Source: Bacteroidota bacterium
GTDB lineage: Bacteria; Bacteroidota; Bacteroidia; Chitinophagales; Chitinophagaceae
Direction: 5' to 3'
Assembly (NCBI GenBank): GCA_023391015.1
Contig: JAEWBT010000135.1
Location: 1 to 39,934 of the forward strand
Length of the DNA stretch: 39,934 bases
Shown here piece after piece: positions 7,950 to 16,126 of the stretch (its first letter is position 1; each line of letters begins with the position of its first letter). A model generated the notes under the pieces. It was given only the letters and a program-made list of their open reading frames with translations. It searched no databases and had not been told where the DNA came from. A program made the position numbers and the translations under genes.

Positions 7950-8558
7950 TTATAACATGGTTATAGCCAGTTGCAACAACCCGATTACAAAGCCCAGTAC
8001 GCCGCCGATAATTTCCACAAAGCGCAATTCTTTCTGCATCACCGCCAGGAGCAGGGCCTCCAGCCTATCAGAAGAAAAGGTAGCTACTTTCTCGGTTACC
8101 ATTCGCTCAATATCAATCTTTTCTTCCAGACTTCCGGCATATTCCGTTATGATCTTGGGCAGCATCACCTCAATTTCTTCCAGCAGGCCGGTTTTAATCA
8201 TCTCGGTTACGCCCTCGCTCAGAAACATGGCCAGAACCGGGATTTTTTCTTTAATCCGCTCGTTGAGGAAGCCGTTGATGTGGGCCTCAATGCCGGGCAT
8301 CAGGGCCTTGATAGCCACCGGGTCGGTCATTTGCGCGGCAATATCCCGGAAGTGCAATAATTCGCCCGCAACGGTGCGCCCCAATTGCTGAGCAAACTGC
8401 CTTTGGCGCTTGGGGAAAATACCCTGAAACGTGATGCCCAGAATCTTTTTCGGCTCGCGCGGATGAAACAGCATTTTGACGGCCACCCAATTGGTAAACC
8501 AACCAATAAAAGCCGAAATAATCGGTAGAAGAGCCAGCAGCAGCGTTTGAGTCGTCAT
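7950..8558 (-). CDS. DUF445 family membrane protein
   Basis: 202 residues. A hydrophobic N-terminal segment (about 5-30, TLLLALLPIISAFIGWFTNWVAVKML) is followed by the signature FHPREPKKILGITFQGIFPKRQRQFAQQLG, which is characteristic of DUF445 (YheB-like). The central part is helical and charged, and the last 20 residues (IIGGVLGFVIGLLQLAITML) form a second membrane segment. The protein is thus likely tethered at both ends. The family is common in Bacteroidota and has no settled function. The gene stands alone with its own promoter and terminator. Confidence 0.85.
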   Translation of the reverse strand: MTTQTLLLALLPIISAFIGWFTNWVAVKMLFHPREPKKILGITFQGIFPKRQRQFAQQLGRTVAGELLHFRDIAAQMTDPVAIKALMPGIEAHINGFLNERIKEKIPVLAMFLSEGVTEMIKTGLLEEIEVMLPKIITEYAGSLEEKIDIERMVTEKVATFSSDRLEALLLAVMQKELRFVEIIGGVLGFVIGLLQLAITML

Positions 8559-8583
8559 GATTGGTACGTTCCGAAAATGCGGG

Positions 8584-8613
8584 CAAAACTAAAGCAATTT
8601 GGAAGGGAGGCAA
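8584..8613 (-). promoter_or_regulatory. Promoter for the DUF445 gene
   Basis: On the minus strand TTG (8613-8611), 19 nt, then TAGTTTTG (8591-8584), an exact TAnnTTTG. The ATG is 25 nt downstream. Confidence 0.6.
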
Positions 8614-8674
8614 GGCAGATATTTTCCGGAAAAATTTGCCTAGGGATTTTTCCCCCAAAGGGTTAAGAGAGCGC

Positions 8675-9787
8675 TCACGCCGTTATCCAAACCGTCTCCG
8701 GGTTACCGGTTTTGGCCAGCTCCGCCACGTGCAGGGTCAGGCGGGTAGATAGCTGCCATTCCGCCCAGCTGCGCTGCACCTTACCTTCCCCAAAAACCGA
8801 TTGCACCAGCGCTTCATGGCCCACATCCTTACGACCGAAAACCACTGTTTTCTGAGCCTTGGAACTACCGTGGCGGATGCTCCGGAAATCGTCAATAGTG
8901 GCTTTATAATCACCACATTGCAGCGAGATCAGCTCTTCGATGCCCCCAAATGGTTCATGCCGGGCGTTGAGGGAAATACTGACCAGATCGCCCAGGTCGG
9001 TAGTGATTACCAACACCACGTTTTCATCCATTGGCAACGCCGGGTTTGCGCCGCGAAGGGTAATCGAAAATTTTTGGGGAACCACGCCCCGCGCCTGCAT
9101 CCAATGCACCGCCAGGTCAATCCAGTGGCCCATATTTCCGGAAATCCGCGTGCCTTCTTCCGGCTTGCGATACCAGTGATTTTCATCCAGCACATGCCCG
9201 TGAACAATGCAGTGCAGGCTCAGCGGCGCCCGGCTGCCCCGAATCGCCTGGCTGACGATTTGCGAAGCAGCGGCAAAAGGCCGGTTGAATCCGGCGTGAA
9301 AAAGGCTTTCTTTTCTGGAAATGGATTGGCCCAGCGCCGTTAGTTGTTCAAAGGTGGTTGCCAGTGGTTTTTCGCAAAAAACCGTAAGGCCTTTCTCCAG
9401 TCCGGCAATTGCATAAGCGCTGTGGCTAGCGTGGTTGGAGGCGATAAAAAGGGTTTTTAGATTTGGGTTTTGAAGCAGTGTTTCCGGCGTTTCCGCCGTG
9501 TTTTCAAAGGCGTAAGCGTCTTTTAATTTCCGGGCGTTTTCGGGGGCAATATCATAGCAATCCAGAAAAGCATTGCCCCGGTGTTTTTGGATGAAAAAAC
9601 ACAACGTCGCATACGCCGCCTGTCCGCAGCCGATTACCGAAACGCTCTTCACCGCACCCTTTTTTCCGGAAACCAGATACCGGCCCACCGGAAAACCCAG
9701 CCGACCGGAGGCTTTCGCCAGGGCGCGTTGCCAGCCATAGTCGCGGGCCGACTGGCGCAAGCGCCGCCAACTGTGCAAAAGGTTCAT
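8675..9787 (-). CDS. Gfo/Idh/MocA family oxidoreductase
   Basis: 370 residues. After about 45 N-terminal residues of unusual basic character (MNLLHSWRRLRQSARDYGW) comes the Rossmann fold VKSVSVIGCGQAAYATLCFF. Then follow the nucleotide-proximal segment LFIASNHASHSAYAIAGLEKG and the diagnostic VFCEKPLATT, whose EKP lysine is catalytic in the family. The C-terminal half contains HWIDLAVHWM, the usual substrate-side helix. Such enzymes oxidise or reduce sugar hydroxyls with NAD(P). The ATG overlaps the stop of the upstream glycosyltransferase (ATGA, 9784-9787), implying translational coupling and a role in the same surface-sugar pathway. The exact substrate cannot be read from the sequence. Confidence 0.88.
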   Translation of the reverse strand: MNLLHSWRRLRQSARDYGWQRALAKASGRLGFPVGRYLVSGKKGAVKSVSVIGCGQAAYATLCFFIQKHRGNAFLDCYDIAPENARKLKDAYAFENTAETPETLLQNPNLKTLFIASNHASHSAYAIAGLEKGLTVFCEKPLATTFEQLTALGQSISRKESLFHAGFNRPFAAASQIVSQAIRGSRAPLSLHCIVHGHVLDENHWYRKPEEGTRISGNMGHWIDLAVHWMQARGVVPQKFSITLRGANPALPMDENVVLVITTDLGDLVSISLNARHEPFGGIEELISLQCGDYKATIDDFRSIRHGSSKAQKTVVFGRKDVGHEALVQSVFGEGKVQRSWAEWQLSTRLTLHVAELAKTGNPETVWITA

Positions 9788-10905
9788 TTTAATGCTGAAT
9801 TTTTTAGGGCCATCAAGCGCAAAAGTTCGTGAAGCCGGGCGGCGCGCGGTATTTTGGGCGTTAATGCAGCGAGCTGTTGCTTTCCGTTTTCAACAAGTTG
9901 TTTCTGCAAAGAAATGTTTTCTGCCAGATGCAGGAGCGCGCCAGCAGCACTTTCGGGGCTGGACTCATCAAAATGCAACGCCGCGTCTCCACAAAGCTGG
10001 CGTGTTTCTTCAAGATCGGCGCACAAAAGCGGTCGCCCCGCTGCCATCGCTTCTATCCAGGTGGCCGAAAAAATCTCCGCCCGACTGGGACAAAAAACAA
10101 AGTCCGCATTTTGATAAGCCGCTACCAACTGTTCGGAAGAAAGTGGTCCCAGATTTTGAATGTCGCCGTTTTGGGGAAAGTACCGGTTAAAATCGCCTTC
10201 TGCAAGTGTTGTCTGGAACAAAAAAAGGCCACTGATTTCCGGAAAATGGGCCAGTGCACGCAGCAACGAAAAGTTTTTGTGGGGATAGGCGGCGGCGACC
10301 ATCAATACCTTGAAAGGTGGCTTTTTAGAAAAATCTTTTTCCGGAAAATCTGCGTTTTGGAAAGCGGCTGAAAGCTCGTTCGGAACCACATCCACTTGTT
10401 TCTTCCCGATAATGGAAAGTAACTTTTGCCGTGCGTTTTCGGTTTCCACCCAAAGGGCATCCGTGTCTTTTTTTACCGAACGGAAAACCAGACAGCGACG
10501 CAGCCGATGGATTATTTGCTCTCTAAAACCTACGCCTTCGCCAAACGGCATAACCGGATTTTTGGGAAAATACAATCCATTGGCAAAGCCACACAGGTGT
10601 GGGGCAGAAGGCCTCCAGAGCGGCGGTCCAAAAACCGTAAAGACCCCATCGGGCTGAAAAGTGCCCTCAGTCTCCCGCGCTATTTTCCTGAAAATAATGC
10701 CTGCCCGCAGCGAGCTGCCCGGACTTTCCGGAATGGTTACCCAACAGCTGCCCGGCACTTTTTCAGCCTTTAAAAAAGCGGTTATTTGCGGCGAGGCGAG
10801 CACGAAGAGCTCTAATCCTTCCCGCAGCCACGCACTGATAATTTCCTTCCCGACGGCCAGGCCACCGCCGGCAGTCAGGTTGGCTGCGTGGATCAGAATA
10901 CGCAT
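9784..10905 (-). CDS. Glycosyltransferase, GT4 type
   Basis: 373 residues from the ATG at 10905 (MRILIHAANLTAGGGLAVGK). The frame is open further upstream to 11103, but that part has no protein character and would overlap the divergent gene's promoter. The fold is GT-B. The donor-site signature is DFVFCPSRAEIFSATWIEAMAAGRPLL with the E-x7-E motif (EIFSATWIE), preceded by FKVLMVAAAYPHKNFSLLRAL. It should transfer an NDP-sugar to a lipid- or polymer-linked acceptor on the cytoplasmic side of the membrane. It diverges from another GT4 gene and is coupled to the Gfo/Idh/MocA gene by a 4-nt overlap. Two TTTCCGGAAA copies inside it encode FPE. Confidence 0.88.
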   Translation of the reverse strand: MRILIHAANLTAGGGLAVGKEIISAWLREGLELFVLASPQITAFLKAEKVPGSCWVTIPESPGSSLRAGIIFRKIARETEGTFQPDGVFTVFGPPLWRPSAPHLCGFANGLYFPKNPVMPFGEGVGFREQIIHRLRRCLVFRSVKKDTDALWVETENARQKLLSIIGKKQVDVVPNELSAAFQNADFPEKDFSKKPPFKVLMVAAAYPHKNFSLLRALAHFPEISGLFLFQTTLAEGDFNRYFPQNGDIQNLGPLSSEQLVAAYQNADFVFCPSRAEIFSATWIEAMAAGRPLLCADLEETRQLCGDAALHFDESSPESAAGALLHLAENISLQKQLVENGKQQLAALTPKIPRAARLHELLRLMALKNSALK

Positions 10906-11001
10906 GTTTTTGAAGGTTCCGGGACCACTAAAATAGAAGTCTTTTTCGGGAAAAAAGGGCGCATTTCCGGAAAACCCAGGCATTTGTGTGGGGATAGCGC
11001 T

Positions 11002-11009
11002 TAGTTTTG
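11002..11009 (+). promoter_or_regulatory. -7 box for the rightward glycosyltransferase
   Basis: TAGTTTTG is an exact TAnnTTTG, 22 nt before the ATG at 11032. A TTTG lies at 10983-10986 but the 15-nt spacing is shorter than usual. Confidence 0.45.
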
Positions 11010-11031
11010 AGGGTTCGCGTTTGCCGCCGGA

Positions 11032-12090
11032 ATGAAGATTTTGTTTTTGTACGCCGAAATTACCGGCTATCTGATGGGCTGCCTTCGGGCGCTGCGCGCG
11101 CATCCGCAGGTTTCGGAAATCCGTGCCTATCAGGCTTTAAAGTTACCCGAAAACGACTTCCGGCCCCAGTCCGAAACCAATCTTTTAGTTCGGGATGCCA
11201 TCAACCGGTCAGCGGCTAATTTATGGCCCGAAATCTCGGCCTATCAACCGGATGTGGTGTTTGTTTCCGGGTGGATGTTCCGGAAATACTACCAACTGGC
11301 CCGACGGCTGCGAAAGAGCGGAGCGGTTCTGATTATCGGCAACGACACGCCTTGGTATGGAACCCTGCGGCAGTGGATGGGGGCCGTTAGCAGCCCTTTC
11401 TGGCTTTCGAATGTTTATGATTATATGTGGGTGCCTGGAGCTGCGCAGGCCACCTTTGCAAAACGATTGGGCTTTCCACCGGATCGGATTAAAAACGGAC
11501 TTTTGAGCGCCGATGTTGAAGCTTTTCAAAAAACAGAAAAGCAGCCCGATAAGAAAATACAAACGCTGCTTTCGGTTGGCAGTTTTTTACCCAACAAAGG
11601 CATGACGCGGCTCTACCGGGCGTTTAACCAACTACTGTCTGAGGGTCTTACCGGCTGGGAGTTGCATCTTGTAGGGTCTGGTCCCGAATCCAGTACCTTG
11701 AATTCATCGCCTCACGTTCGAATCACTCCGTTTGTGCAGCCGGAAAAAATGCCGCAGATCTTTGCCGGTGCCGATGCTTTTGCGCTGGCTTCGCTAAAAG
11801 AATCCTGGGGGGTGGTTGTGCATGAGGCCGCTTGTGCCGGTTTGCCCATGCTGCTTTCCCAAACGGTGGGGGCTGCAGCAACCTTCCTGGAAGCAGGAAA
11901 AAACGGCCTCTTGTTTGACCCGCAAAGCGAAACAGACTTATTGAAAAAAATGCGACAGTTTCTGTCCTTCTCTAAAGAAGAAATGGCCCATATGGGAGCC
12001 TGCTCCGCAGCACTTTCCCATATTCAGAGTCCGGAAAAATGGGCTGAAACGTTGGTACAGATGGCGCTTTCCGGAAAGTCCGGATATTGA
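11032..12090 (+). CDS. Glycosyltransferase, GT4 type
   Basis: 352 residues. The N-terminal domain begins MKILFLYAEITGYLMGCLRALR. The C-terminal nucleotide-sugar domain starts at TLLSVGSFLPNKGMTRLYRAF and carries LHLVGSGPESS, HVRITPFVQPEKMPQIFAGADAFALAS and the E-x7-E signature in KESWGVVVHEAACAGLPML. This is a standard retaining GT4 layout. It likely adds a sugar during LPS or exopolysaccharide assembly, given rfbA/rfbB downstream and the other glycosyltransferase upstream. It converges on rfbA with 35 bp between the stops, and no terminator hairpin was seen in that gap. TTTCCGGAAA at 12068-12077 lies in the last codons (LSGKSGY). Confidence 0.88.
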   Translation: MKILFLYAEITGYLMGCLRALRAHPQVSEIRAYQALKLPENDFRPQSETNLLVRDAINRSAANLWPEISAYQPDVVFVSGWMFRKYYQLARRLRKSGAVLIIGNDTPWYGTLRQWMGAVSSPFWLSNVYDYMWVPGAAQATFAKRLGFPPDRIKNGLLSADVEAFQKTEKQPDKKIQTLLSVGSFLPNKGMTRLYRAFNQLLSEGLTGWELHLVGSGPESSTLNSSPHVRITPFVQPEKMPQIFAGADAFALASLKESWGVVVHEAACAGLPMLLSQTVGAAATFLEAGKNGLLFDPQSETDLLKKMRQFLSFSKEEMAHMGACSAALSHIQSPEKWAETLVQMALSGKSGY

Positions 12091-12125
12091 AAGAATCGGT
12101 CTTGTAAGAAAGGAGATAAGCACTG

Positions 12126-12995
12126 TTATCGCTCGCGTTTCAGCAGATTGTGCAGGTATTTACCATACCCGCTTTTGGCGTATTTGTCGCCGAGCTTTTC
12201 CATCTGTCCGTCGTCGATCCAGCCGTTGCGCCAGGCAATTTCCTCGATGCAACCCACTTTAAGGCCCTGCCGTTTTTCAATCACTTCGATAAATTCACCG
12301 GCTTCAATAAGGGAATCGAAAGTACCGGTGTCGAGCCAGGCGGTGCCGCGGTCGAGAATGCCCACTTCCAGCTTGCCCATTTCGAGGTAAGTCTTATTGA
12401 CGTCGGTAATCTCGTATTCGCCGCGCGCCGAGGGCTGAATGTTTTTGGAAATATCCACCACCTGATTGTCGTAGAAATACAATCCCGGAACGGCAAAATT
12501 GCTTTTCGGTTGCGCTGGCTTTTCTTCAATGGAAATCGCCCGCTGCTGATCGTCGAACTCTACTACGCCATAGCGCTCCGGGTCGGCCACCTGATAGGCA
12601 AACACCACCGCGCCGTCGGGATTGGCTTTCTTTTGCAACAAAGTGCCCATGCCGGAGCCGTAAAAAATATTGTCACCCAGCACCAGCGCGGCCGCGTCTT
12701 TCCCCACAAAATCGGCACCGAGCACAAAAGCCTGCGCCAGCCCGTTGGGCACCGGCTGCACCACATACTCAAAAGAGCATCCAATATCGCTGCCGTCGCC
12801 CAATAATTTCCGGAAACCCGGCTGATCGTCGGGCGTGGTAATGATGAGAATTTCCCGGATACCGGCCAGCATCAGGGTACTGATGGGGTAGTAAATCATC
12901 GGCTTGTCGTAGACCGGCATCAACTGCTTGGACACCGCGATGGTCAGCGGGTGCAGACGCGTGCCGGAGCCTCCGGCAAGAACGATTCCTTTCAT
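12126..12995 (-). CDS. rfbA: Glucose-1-phosphate thymidylyltransferase
   Basis: 289 residues. The enzyme joins dTTP and glucose-1-phosphate to give dTDP-glucose, the first step toward dTDP-rhamnose and other dTDP-deoxysugars. The nucleotide-binding N-terminus is MKGIVLAGGSGTRLHPLT, followed by QLMPVYDKPMIYYPISTLMLAGI, LVLGDNIFYG and the GRGTAWLDTG-like segment DRGTAWLDTGTFDSLIEA. The length matches RmlA. The ATG at 12995 is chosen because MKGIVLAGG is the family start. An ATG seven codons upstream falls inside the inverted repeat at 13008-13060. It is probably co-transcribed with rfbB, which precedes it on the same strand. No rfbC or rfbD is present in the window. Confidence 0.97.
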   Translation of the reverse strand: MKGIVLAGGSGTRLHPLTIAVSKQLMPVYDKPMIYYPISTLMLAGIREILIITTPDDQPGFRKLLGDGSDIGCSFEYVVQPVPNGLAQAFVLGADFVGKDAAALVLGDNIFYGSGMGTLLQKKANPDGAVVFAYQVADPERYGVVEFDDQQRAISIEEKPAQPKSNFAVPGLYFYDNQVVDISKNIQPSARGEYEITDVNKTYLEMGKLEVGILDRGTAWLDTGTFDSLIEAGEFIEVIEKRQGLKVGCIEEIAWRNGWIDDGQMEKLGDKYAKSGYGKYLHNLLKRER

Positions 12996-13007
12996 TTTGT
13001 ATGTTTT

Positions 13008-13060
13008 ATGTTTCATGTGTCATGTTTCATAGGGGGCACGAAACATGACACATGAAACAT
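13008..13060. repeat. Perfect 21-bp inverted repeat between rfbB and rfbA
   Basis: The arms are 13008-13028 and 13040-13060, fully complementary, with an 11-nt loop (ATAGGGGGCAC). Each arm is itself a short tandem array of 7-mers (ATGTTTC, ATGTGTC, ATGTTTC). No T-run follows on either strand, so it is not a typical terminator. In the rfbB-rfbA transcript it would form a long hairpin just before the rfbA start. Confidence 0.9.
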
Positions 13061-13063
13061 GAA

Positions 13064-14113
13064 TTATTTATACTGTCCTTCGTAATATTTTTGATAATCG
13101 CCGGAGGTTACGTGGCGGAGCCATTCTTCGTTTTGGAGATACCAGTCGATGGTTTCGCTGAGGCCTTCTTCAAACGTAACCGACGGTTTCCAGCCCAGTT
13201 CCCCATTGATTTTCGTCGCGTCGATGGCGTAGCGGCGGTCGTGGCCGGGGCGGTCGGTAATAAACGTGATCAGCTTTTCGCTTTCCCCTTTTTCGCGGCC
13301 CAGCTTCTCGTCCATTTGCTGACAGAGCAGGCGCACGAGGTCAATGTTTTTCCATTCGTTGAAACCACCAATATTGTAGGTTTCGGCATTCTTTCCTTCA
13401 TGAAAAACAAGGTCAATGGCGCGGGCGTGGTCTTTCACAAACAGCCAGTCGCGGGTGTATTTGCCGTCGCCGTAAATCGGAAGTGGCTTACCTTCCTGGA
13501 TGTTGTGAATACACAAGGGAATCAACTTTTCCGGAAAATGGTTCGGCCCGTAGTTGTTGGAGCAGTTGGTGAGCACAAACGGCATGCCGTAGGTATTGCC
13601 ATAGGCGCGCACCAAGTGGTCGGACGCAGCCTTGGAAGCCGAGTAGGGCGATTGCGGGTCGTAGGGCGTTGTTTCTAAGAAAAATCCTTCGTCGCCAAGC
13701 GAGCCATACACCTCATCTGTAGAAACATGGTAGAATCGCTTGCCGCTGAAATCCCCGCGCCAGGTCTGAAGCGCTGCGTTCAGCAGGTTGGCCGTGCCGA
13801 TGACATTGGTTTGCACAAAAGCGAGCGGATCAGTGATGGAACGGTCTACATGGCTTTCGGCGGCGAGGTGGATCACCCCGTCGGGCTGGAATTCCGCAAA
13901 AATCCCATTAATGGCTTCTGCGTCGGTGATATCCGCTTTAAGGAAGGTATAGTTCGGCGCATCCTCAATGTCTTTGAGGTTCTCGAGGTTACCCGCGTAG
14001 GTCAGCGCATCGAGGTTGAGGATGCGGTAATCCGGATAACTGTTCACAAAGCGGCGCACCACATGCGAACCGATAAAGCCGGCACCGCCGGTAATAAGAA
14101 TGGTTTTGGTCAT
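13064..14113 (-). CDS. rfbB: dTDP-glucose 4,6-dehydratase
   Basis: 349 residues. It converts dTDP-glucose to dTDP-4-keto-6-deoxyglucose using tightly bound NAD. The NAD-binding motif is ITGGAGFIGSHVVRR (7-21). The catalytic set is visible as T132, D133 and E134 in VSTDEVYG and Y157 and K161 in YSASK. NNYGPNHFPEKLIPL and GKYTRDWLFVKDHARAI are also typical. The ATG at 14113 begins the canonical MTKTILITGG. A longer frame to 14149 adds a non-family stretch. The stop is followed directly by the inverted repeat and rfbA. TTTCCGGAAA at 13528 encodes the FPE of the conserved NHFPEKL. Confidence 0.97.
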   Translation of the reverse strand: MTKTILITGGAGFIGSHVVRRFVNSYPDYRILNLDALTYAGNLENLKDIEDAPNYTFLKADITDAEAINGIFAEFQPDGVIHLAAESHVDRSITDPLAFVQTNVIGTANLLNAALQTWRGDFSGKRFYHVSTDEVYGSLGDEGFFLETTPYDPQSPYSASKAASDHLVRAYGNTYGMPFVLTNCSNNYGPNHFPEKLIPLCIHNIQEGKPLPIYGDGKYTRDWLFVKDHARAIDLVFHEGKNAETYNIGGFNEWKNIDLVRLLCQQMDEKLGREKGESEKLITFITDRPGHDRRYAIDATKINGELGWKPSVTFEEGLSETIDWYLQNEEWLRHVTSGDYQKYYEGQYK

Positions 14114-14157
14114 TCCGGAGAAAAAAATCTTTTGGAGAAAGGTATGCAAAAGAAAGA

Positions 14158-14187
14158 AAAAATGCAGTAATTTCTTACTGCATTTTT
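14158..14187 (-). terminator. Terminator of accC
   Basis: A perfect 13-bp stem AAAAATGCAGTAA / TTACTGCATTTTT with loop TTTC, starting one base after the accC stop and ending in a T-run on the minus strand. It separates the acc genes from rfbB. Confidence 0.9.
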
Positions 14188-14188
14188 C

Positions 14189-15526
14189 TTATTGCATTTT
14201 AAAGGTCTCGATAAACTTCGTCGTGAAATTCCCTTTCCGGAAATCCGGGTCGCGCATCAGTTGCAAATGAAACGGAATCGTGGTTTTTATGCCTTCAATC
14301 ACGTATTCGCTCAGGGCGCGCTCCATGGTGTTGATGGCTTCTTCCCGCGTTTGCGCCACGGCAATAATCTTCGCAATCATGGAATCGTAGTACGGCGGAA
14401 TGGTATAACCGGCGTAGATGTGGGAATCCACCCGAACGCCGTGCCCACCAGGCGTGTGCAGCACCGTAATCGTTCCGGGCGAAGGGCGGAAATCGTTGTA
14501 CGGGTCCTCGGCGTTGATGCGGCACTCAATGGCGTGCATTTCCGGCTCGTAGTTTTTTCCGGAAATCTTGATGCCCGCCGCAATCTTGATCTGCTCTTTG
14601 ATCAGATCAAAGTTGATGACTTCCTCCGTCACGCCGTGCTCTACCTGAATGCGGGTGTTCATCTCCATAAAGTAGAAATTCCGGTGCTTGTCCACCAGAA
14701 ACTCTACCGTGCCCACGCTTTCATAGTTGATAGCAGCGGCTGCTTTAATCGCCGCTTCGCCCATGGCCTTGCGCAGCTCCGGCGTCATAAACGGTGAAGG
14801 TGATTCCTCCACCAGCTTTTGGTGACGACGCTGGATCGAACAATCGCGCTCCGAAAGATGACACACGCTGCCGTATTGGTCGCCGGCAATCTGGATTTCG
14901 ATGTGGCGGGGTTCCTCCACAAATTTTTCCATATACACGCCGTCGTTGCCAAAGGCAGCACCGGCTTCGGTCTTGGCGGTGGTATAATTCTTCTCCAGTT
15001 CGTCTTCTTCCCACACCACGCGCATGCCCTTTCCGCCGCCGCCGGCCGTGGCTTTCAGGATCACAGGATAGCCCATTCCGGAAGCCAGTTCTTTGGCTTC
15101 CTCCACGCTGTTGAGCAGTGCTTTGGAGCCCGGAATGCACGGCACGCCGGCGGCAATCATGGTTTCTTTGGCCGTCATTTTATCGCCCATTTTCCGGATC
15201 ATTTCCGGGTTGGGACCGATAAATTTAATGTTGTACTGCCCGCAGATTTCGGCAAAGCGCGCATTTTCGGCCAGAAAGCCGTAGCCGGGGTGTATGGCAT
15301 CGGCGTTGGTGATTTCGGCGGCCGCCATGATGTGCGGGATGTTCAGATACGAATCGGTGCTTTGGGCTTTCCCGATGCACACGGCTTCGTCGGCAAAGCG
15401 CACGTGCAGGGAATCTTTATCGGCTGTGGAATACACCGCAACCGTTTTGATGCCCATCTCGCGACAGGTACGAATGATGCGCAGGGCGATTTCGCCACGG
15501 TTGGCAATTAAAATTTTTTTAAACAC
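14189..15526 (-). CDS. accC: Acetyl-CoA carboxylase, biotin carboxylase subunit
   Basis: 445 residues, the normal length. It carboxylates biotin on BCCP with ATP and bicarbonate, the first half of malonyl-CoA synthesis. The N-terminal domain is MFKKILIANRGEIALRIIRT. The ATP-grasp loop is ATAGGGGKGMR (160-169), followed by VEEPRHIEIQIAGD and the metal and substrate region FYFMEMNTRIQVEH. At position 298 the usual proline of QVEHPVTE is glycine (QVEHGVTEEV), read directly from the codons. The gene follows accB but is separated from it by a four-helix-bundle gene and repeats. TTTCCGGAAA copies at 14234 and 14556 encode FRK and ISGK. Confidence 0.97.
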   Translation of the reverse strand: MFKKILIANRGEIALRIIRTCREMGIKTVAVYSTADKDSLHVRFADEAVCIGKAQSTDSYLNIPHIMAAAEITNADAIHPGYGFLAENARFAEICGQYNIKFIGPNPEMIRKMGDKMTAKETMIAAGVPCIPGSKALLNSVEEAKELASGMGYPVILKATAGGGGKGMRVVWEEDELEKNYTTAKTEAGAAFGNDGVYMEKFVEEPRHIEIQIAGDQYGSVCHLSERDCSIQRRHQKLVEESPSPFMTPELRKAMGEAAIKAAAAINYESVGTVEFLVDKHRNFYFMEMNTRIQVEHGVTEEVINFDLIKEQIKIAAGIKISGKNYEPEMHAIECRINAEDPYNDFRPSPGTITVLHTPGGHGVRVDSHIYAGYTIPPYYDSMIAKIIAVAQTREEAINTMERALSEYVIEGIKTTIPFHLQLMRDPDFRKGNFTTKFIETFKMQ

Positions 15527-15537
15527 AGGCGTTTTTT

Positions 15538-15575
15538 AATTTGAAAATGGCTCAATAGCTCAATGGCTCAATGGA
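15538..15575. repeat. Left arm of the inverted repeat around the four-helix-bundle gene
   Basis: It consists of CTCAATRG octamers. Bases 15551-15574 match the reverse complement of 16088-16111 in 23 of 24 positions. The outer part (AATTTGAAAATGGCTCAAT, 15538-15556) is repeated exactly at 16631-16649. Confidence 0.9.
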
Positions 15576-15619
15576 ATTAGAACTGCATTTCCATTTTGCG
15601 ATGAAGTAAATAAGGGCTT

Positions 15620-16024
15620 TTAAAAAGGTGTAAGCCAGGTAAGAAAAGAAAGCAATGGGCTTTTTCCAGAAGATTTCCGGGACGTATTGATAATGGCTCC
15701 CAAAACTTTATTGACTTCTTCCAACTTCGCTATTAATGGCGTACAATCCGGATATGTTTCCGCATAGTTACACAACCACAACCAGTACTGCGACTCCTCG
15801 GCTTCCTTGGCAGCAATTTTCATCTTGTGGATGAAATCCGCCCTGCTTTCGGCGTTCTGCGCTTCCATGGCGTTGGCACCAATAGAAGTTCCGGAACGCA
15901 GCAGTTGCCGGGCCAATACATACTTCTTTTGACTTTCCAACAGTTCGCAGTAAGTGATTACCAGCAGGGAGAAATCAAACGAAAGCCGTAGAATCGGGTT
16001 GTTGTCAAAAAGCGCTTTTTTCAT
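15620..16024 (-). CDS. Four-helix-bundle protein (23S rRNA IVS / S23 type)
   Basis: 134 residues from the ATG at 16024 (MKKALFDNNPILRLSFDFSL). A frame extending to 16075 adds no family-like residues. The pattern LVITYCELLESQKKYVLARQLLRSGTSIGANAMEAQNAESRADFIHKMKIAAKEAEESQYWLWL is diagnostic of the family often encoded inside intervening sequences of 23S rRNA genes and related to the Avd protein of diversity-generating retroelements. The family binds nucleic acid weakly at best, and no cellular role is firmly known. Here it splits accB and accC on the same strand and is enclosed by a 24-bp inverted repeat (15551-15574 with 16088-16111), which looks like a small insertion unit. Confidence 0.9.
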   Translation of the reverse strand: MKKALFDNNPILRLSFDFSLLVITYCELLESQKKYVLARQLLRSGTSIGANAMEAQNAESRADFIHKMKIAAKEAEESQYWLWLCNYAETYPDCTPLIAKLEEVNKVLGAIINTSRKSSGKSPLLSFLTWLTPF

Positions 16025-16086
16025 GGAAGTAGCACATTTTAAAGTCGCTCCACAGCTCAAAAACTCACCGGACAATTACTCGTTAA

Positions 16087-16122
16087 CCCATTGAGTCATT
16101 GAGCTATTGAGAAACTGAGCCA
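16087..16122. repeat. Right arm of the inverted repeat around the four-helix-bundle gene
   Basis: TTGAGNNA octamers. The 28 bp at 16087-16114 are repeated without change at 16695-16722. Bases 16088-16111 pair with 15551-15574 with one mismatch. Confidence 0.9.
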
Positions 16123-16126
16123 TTAG

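Noticed and set aside
12150..12806. 218-codon frame antisense to rfbA
   Set aside because: Shadow of a well-conserved enzyme gene.
8675..14113. Complete dTDP-rhamnose locus
   Set aside because: Only rfbA and rfbB are present. rfbC and rfbD are absent from the window, so the end sugar cannot be named.
15620..16024. Diversity-generating retroelement accessory gene (avd)
   Set aside because: The protein is of the related four-helix type, but no reverse transcriptase or template/variable repeat is in the window.
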